DNA of 64,000 nt, from positions 24,738,603-24,802,602 of the forward strand of contig CM067067.1 of assembly GCA_033980235.1 (NCBI GenBank). Direction: 5' to 3'. How positions within the stretch are numbered: the stretch's first letter is position 1; every line of letters starts with the position of its first letter. This stretch comes from Diadema setosum (lineage: Eukaryota > Echinodermata > Echinoidea > Diadematoida > Diadematidae). A program made the position numbers and the translations under genes. This document shows positions 59,593 through 64,000 of the stretch, piece after piece. The notes under the pieces were generated by a model. That model ran no database searches, was not told the origin of the DNA, and worked only from the letters and a program-made list of their open reading frames with translations.

Positions 59593-60928
59593 CAGTGACA
59601 TTTCTTAAACCTTGTTTTTCAAAACTCATCTCCTACCATCATCCTTCTGAAGACAATCATGAATACTAATAGTCAGTATGAGATAGATTTCCTTTTTTTA
59701 TCTTCCATTTTTGATCACATGGAAGCACAGGAATGCTAATGTTGATACAATACCCGACTTAGATTGGTTATTTATTCTTTCTTCTTCTTTTTTTTTTGTT
59801 TTTGTTTTTTTTTATTTGCAGAGGGGTTTGGGTTTGGAATGTGTGTCCTGCATATTGAATAGTACCGATAATGTTACTTCATGTGTACTCTGGGAATGCT
59901 TTGTATTATTCCTCTTCTTCTTTTTTTTTTTCTCTCTCTTTTTTTTTTTTTTTTTTTTGGGGGGGGGGGTAATTTTAGCAATTGTTTTACACACTGTGAG
60001 CTTTTTGGTAAATTTTCTCCAAAGAGTCAAAGTTCTTGTGCTTTGTACCACAGATCCTTCATGTAGACTGTGGGAGATGACTTTGTTTTGCTGTTGTGGT
60101 TGTTTCTTTTTTTTTTGGGGGGGGGGGAAGGGGCTGAAATGTTTGATGCTAGGTACTTTTCTAAGTTTAAAACATGTTGTGTTCCAAAAGAATGAAGGAT
60201 AAGAATACTACAATTTCTTTGCCCTATCACATATAAAGACTTTGTTTGCACTTTAGCAAACAAATGAACAAACAAACAGATAAACAGAATGACATAATTA
60301 AGATTTCAATGAAATAAGTCTGTCACTTTCAAAAAAGAAAAGAAAAGTAAAAAATGGCAATGTTTCTTTCTATTATGTTTCACAGTGAAACAAATCCTAA
60401 TACCTATGTTTACTTAATTATGGTTACTTAATGGTTATTTGCTCCACGCAAATTTCAGTTGAAGTGAAGTAATCATTTTTTATCTCCAAAAGACATGATG
60501 ACATTCAGCTTTTGAAATTCACTTTTGTTTTATTTTTGGCAATGTCTGTTATACCTTGCATAGGCCACCTACAGTCCAGTGCACCTATGCCTACAGCCAC
60601 AAATTGTTAGTAGATATATACATATTAATATATCTGTCAACTAGATTTTTAGTTAAGAAGCAAATTTTTCTCAAAGTTTTTGACAGAACATGTCACAAAA
60701 CATCACTTTCATCATTATCATGCATTAGACATCACTAGGTATGCTCTTCTCTTGCATCTGTTTTATTTGACTTTTTACTTGGAGAGCTAGCCAAGCAGGT
60801 AAAAGATATGTACATGTCATTTGTGGACAAATTCTCTCTATGAAACTGACAACCACCATTAACCTGTGTCGTAAAAATGTTGGATTTTCATGCTCCGTCA
60901 AACCTGGGTCTCCCCTTACATAGCCTGA
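59593..60928. repeat. non-coding with two T-G compound tracts
   Basis: T18-G11 at 59941-59969 and T10-G11 at 60107-60127, only about 160 bp apart. Remaining sequence AT-rich with an AAAC patch at 60258-60285. No gene. Confidence 0.6.
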
Positions 60929-60969
60929 TGGGTCCCTAAGCGAGCCCTAATTGACTGTTGTATGTGCAG

Positions 60970-61041
60970 CATTCTCCAGTTCTACCGCAACACTGGAGTC
61001 TGGGGAGTAATATCTTGTGCAAATGGAGCCATCGTCAGCAG
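60970..61041 (+). CDS. possible 72-bp internal exon
   Basis: A branch-point-like CTAATTGAC is followed by TGTATGTGCAG (acceptor) and, after 72 bp, CAG|GTAATG (donor). The exon is a multiple of three and symmetric (both junctions after codon base 2). The open frame encodes ILQFYRNTGVWGVISCANGA then IVS. The peptide looks protein-like, but I cannot assign a family. The polypyrimidine tract is poor, and the surroundings (60880-61045) also resemble a regulatory island. Confidence 0.3.
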
Positions 61042-61929
61042 GTAATGCCCAACTTTATCATAAAAACATGATGATCAGACAATTTTTTTCTCCCCCTACT
61101 TATATTCTAGGATCATGTAATGATAGTCATCTATTCATAAGTTAACTTGGGTCATAAAAAGTCTCCTCCTTCTCCCTTTAGCTCTCTCGTTATTTGGAAC
61201 GTCATATAAAAAAAGATGCACTTATGCAAAATATGAAGATAACTTTACTTTAAAAAAAAAACAAATTTTAAAAATCTCTCATGTTAAATTACTGATGACT
61301 TGATCTTCTCAATGTCCCCTCCAGAAGATCATGATTTCATGTGTTTTCTATTTTTGTGTATCATGGCAACTTGTTGGTAGTGCTTTTAGTCCCAGCAGAC
61401 ACTTCTTTATATAAATTTCAACTAAGAAGATGACAGTGAAGCTTTGTGCATATATTGCATTTTTTCATATGTTTTTAATTAAAATGAATTAATAAAGTGA
61501 AAAGAAGCAACATGACATGAAGCAAAATGAAATTCAATGTGACTCCATCTTGACCTATCTCTAATAAAATGAAGCAAATACCATTTTCATCAAATATCAA
61601 GACACGACAGTCTTCAATAATGCACCATATACACCAAATATTTTGTAAGAACATTTGCAAAGTAAGACTTACAAGACAGTTTTTCAAGTATCTGAATTCA
61701 CTATCGGAAAAAAATATTAACAGAGTTAGGAACACGTATCATCCCTAATAAGATATGCAGCACAGCTGAGTTATGGGAGACCATACTTCAGTGAGTTGTT
61801 AATTGGCAAACATCAATAAACTCATGAAATTTGCAAAATATACAGCATATACAGAACAGATGTTCAGAGCAAGAAGACACTGTAAAATTGCTAAATCAAA
61901 AAAAAAAAAGTATAGAAGAAAGTATCATT
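61042..61929. other. non-coding stretch
   Basis: AT-rich; A-runs at 61253-61262 and 61898-61909. No gene. Confidence 0.5.
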
Positions 61930-63065
61930 TTGAAATATATTTCCTCCTCCTCTTCAAACCCCCCTGCGATCCCATCCTCCACCCTTTCCCTCCCCTATAT
62001 CCATACTCATTCCCCTCCCCATCCTCTTTTTCTTTCCTCAGCTGTTCCTCCCATTCTCTTTGAAACCATCCCCAACTCTGTCCCTCCCCCTATCCAATCC
62101 CTTTCCCACTCTGTCACCTCTCCCTCTTCCCCACCCTATCAATCCTGCCCCATCCCATCATGTTTTACTTTCCTACTCGTAGCTTTCCTCTTCTTTCTCC
62201 TCTCTTCTCTATTTCAATCCTCTTGTCTTTCCTCTCCTTTCCTGTCTCATTTTCAACCCATCTTTCTCTTCCCTTCTATCCCCACCTTCCCCTTTTGCTC
62301 TACCCCAACCATCTCCCTTGCTCCCTCCTTCCCTTCTCTCTTAGCTTCCCTCCCCCATCCTTCCTATGCCTTTGCCATATTCTCCTCTTCCTCTTCCTCC
62401 TCCTTCCTTCTCCACCCCTTCTCATCTTCCTCTCCTCTCCATCCTTCTAGTCCCCTTTCCATATCCTCCTCCCCTTCCTCCTCCCTTCCTACCTCTTCTT
62501 CTCCTCTTCTCATCCCTATCATTCTTGTCACTTTTTTCACATTCTCTTCCCATTCTTCTTCCTCTCTTGCTCTCCCCTTCTTCTCTTCCTCTCCTCCCTC
62601 ATCTTTCTCATCCCCTTTCCATATCCTCCTCCCGTTCTTCCTCTTCCCTCCCCCACCCTTCTCCTCTTCCGCTCTCTGCCCCCACCCCATCAATGTCCCC
62701 TTTCAATATCCTTCTACTTCTCCTCCCTTCCCCACCCCTTTTCTTCTTCTTCTCCTCTCCCATCCTTCTTGTCCCCTTTCAATGTCCTCCTCTTATTCCT
62801 GTCCAATGTCCTCAATGTCTCCTTTCCATACCCTTTTCTTCCTCCTCAATCCTTCCCCACCCCTTCTTCTCTTCCTCTCTTCCCCATCCTTCCCATCCCT
62901 TTTAATGCCCTCCTCCCCTTCCTTCTTTCTTTCCTCCCCACCCTTGCTCCTCTTCCACCCTTGCTCCTCTTCTTCCCTTACCCCTATCCTGCCCCCTCGT
63001 CCCTTACCCCTCCCCCTCCTCCCTTACCCCTCCCCCTCCCAACTCTTTGCTTCCACTCTCTGCCC
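61930..63065 (+). repeat. ~1.1-kb polypyrimidine block, irregular minisatellite
   Basis: Almost purine-free on the plus strand. A recurring word, TCCCCTTTCCATATCCTCC with variants, appears near 62450, 62608, 62693, 62771, 62817 and 62888, separated by CTTCC/CTCCT filler. The 444-codon Ser/Pro/Leu/Phe frame through it exists because stop codons need purines. Confidence 0.93.
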
Positions 63066-64000
63066 ACTAGGACAGTGTTGGAATCAGCTAGGGAAGAGCA
63101 GAAGTCATTGCCCCTATGGTATTAACAATGACACATGTCCTCCACACCATTGGTTGACATCTTAAACTCTACTTACCCTACATAGCATCTCTGGGTCTAG
63201 CCAGTCTTACTTAGTGTCAACTTAACAAGTAGTAGAGGCAGTAGTCTCGGGGGGCAGGGATCACCAAAGTAAAGACAAATGGCACGCCTTGGGCATATTT
63301 AAAGAATTTAATGACAGCCAATATCTCAATGCTGTTCCTTTTTTTTTGTCTCTCTCCCTTCAAAACTCTTTTCTCCACCTCTATCTCCATGTCTACATAT
63401 CTCTCCTGTCCTTCCTCATTTAATCTCTAAAGGCCTAGAGACAGAGAGAGAAAGAGATAGACACACAGAGAGAAGTGCAGTTACAAATTGGTAGTGGGAG
63501 AGATTTTCATATTTGACTTCTTAACTTCTATAACTTTGAAACTAAAAAAAAAATGGACTTCCTTAAAATTCAGAGACATCTGCCCTGTTATGGAAAAATC
63601 TACATTAAGAAGTTGCAAACACACACAGATACAAACACACATTGACATACAAGCACCCAATCACTATGCCTGACCAGAAGAATCTGACTGGTCTAATGTC
63701 AAACTCCAACTAATATTTTGCTTTGACTTTTCATATGATAGGCACAAAATCAGTAGAATAGCATTAACTGGCTGCTCTTGATGAGTAAAAAAAAAAAATA
63801 ATAAACTCCATTTAAGTTCAAGTTCACTCATCAAAAAACACATTACTCATAGCATTTTATTCCTATTTTGTTTGCAACATGCACAGACAAGGTCCACAAA
63901 AAGATGTTTTTGAGAAAGGAAAGGATGAATTGCTGCATAATTACCATGCCAAACCTCAGCTGAACATGATGATCTGTTCTTGCCACACTGTTGATGAATT
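63066..64000. other. non-coding stretch to window end
   Basis: Mixed, AT-rich with short A- and T-runs and a small CA patch near 63615-63650. No gene, RNA or element recognised. Confidence 0.5.

Noticed and set aside
61831..63165. 444-codon open frame, the longest in the window
   Set aside because: The strand is almost purine-free, so stop codons cannot occur; the translation is only Ser/Pro/Leu/Phe with no domain. It is a repeat, not a gene.

Overview
The window looks like non-coding nuclear DNA from a large animal genome. It is AT-rich and full of microsatellites, long homopolymers, inverted-repeat mini-transposons and a decayed Tc1/mariner element. The few plausible coding pieces are short and bounded by GT/AG splice signals. 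No complete gene, operon, bacterial feature or CRISPR array is visible. The style of the repeats (TTAA-flanked mini-elements with a CCGAGTATACTCGG core, and inverted repeats with ACTGTAAAACCA ends) suggests a marine invertebrate deuterostome, most likely an echinoderm such as a sea urchin. That placement is from memory and needs a database search.

Coding content: the best candidate is a 165-bp minus-strand internal exon at 10206-10370 (strong acceptor, GTAAGC donor, symmetric phase, one hydrophobic helix). Weaker exon candidates lie at 60970-61041 and 16121-16217 on the plus strand. Three open frames on the minus strand (45105-45407, 59097-59303, 23642-23990) look protein-like but cannot be named. 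Nearly all other long frames come from purine- or pyrimidine-only repeats, including the 444-codon frame at 61831-63165.

Mobile and repeated DNA: (1) five copies of a roughly 94-bp TTAA-ended, piggyBac-like mini-element (108, 7249, 12087, 17768, 53352); (2) a 391-bp foldback family with two near-identical-length copies in opposite orientation (11573, 17206) and a third (33679) whose loop holds a copied 129-bp segment from 32961-33082; (3) a 1.05-kb Tc1-like element with about 212-bp terminal inverted repeats and a transposase remnant (25621-26670); (4) single inverted-repeat elements at 19701, 39636 and 42869-43482; (5) a dispersed family carrying clustered AAGGTCA motifs (22196 and, inverted and partly tandem, 26788-27550); (6) a four-copy family with ACTGTAAAACCA-like ends; (7) three degenerate tRNA-like units near 33 kb and another tRNA-like head at 46.9 kb.

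Simple sequence is unusually abundant: CTAT/GATA tracts at 30.3 and 49.9 kb, a pentanucleotide block at 18.7 kb, a pyrimidine block of about 1.1 kb at 61.9-63.1 kb, and eight compound poly(T)-poly(G) tracts that all read T then G.

Between the repeats lie 150-450-bp islands of higher-complexity, more GC-balanced DNA with dense homeodomain, POU, Otx, RFX X-box or posterior-Hox-like words. These are candidate cis-regulatory modules. The overall picture is a long intron or intergenic territory, possibly beside a developmental gene. Every regulatory call is inference from motifs without conservation data.
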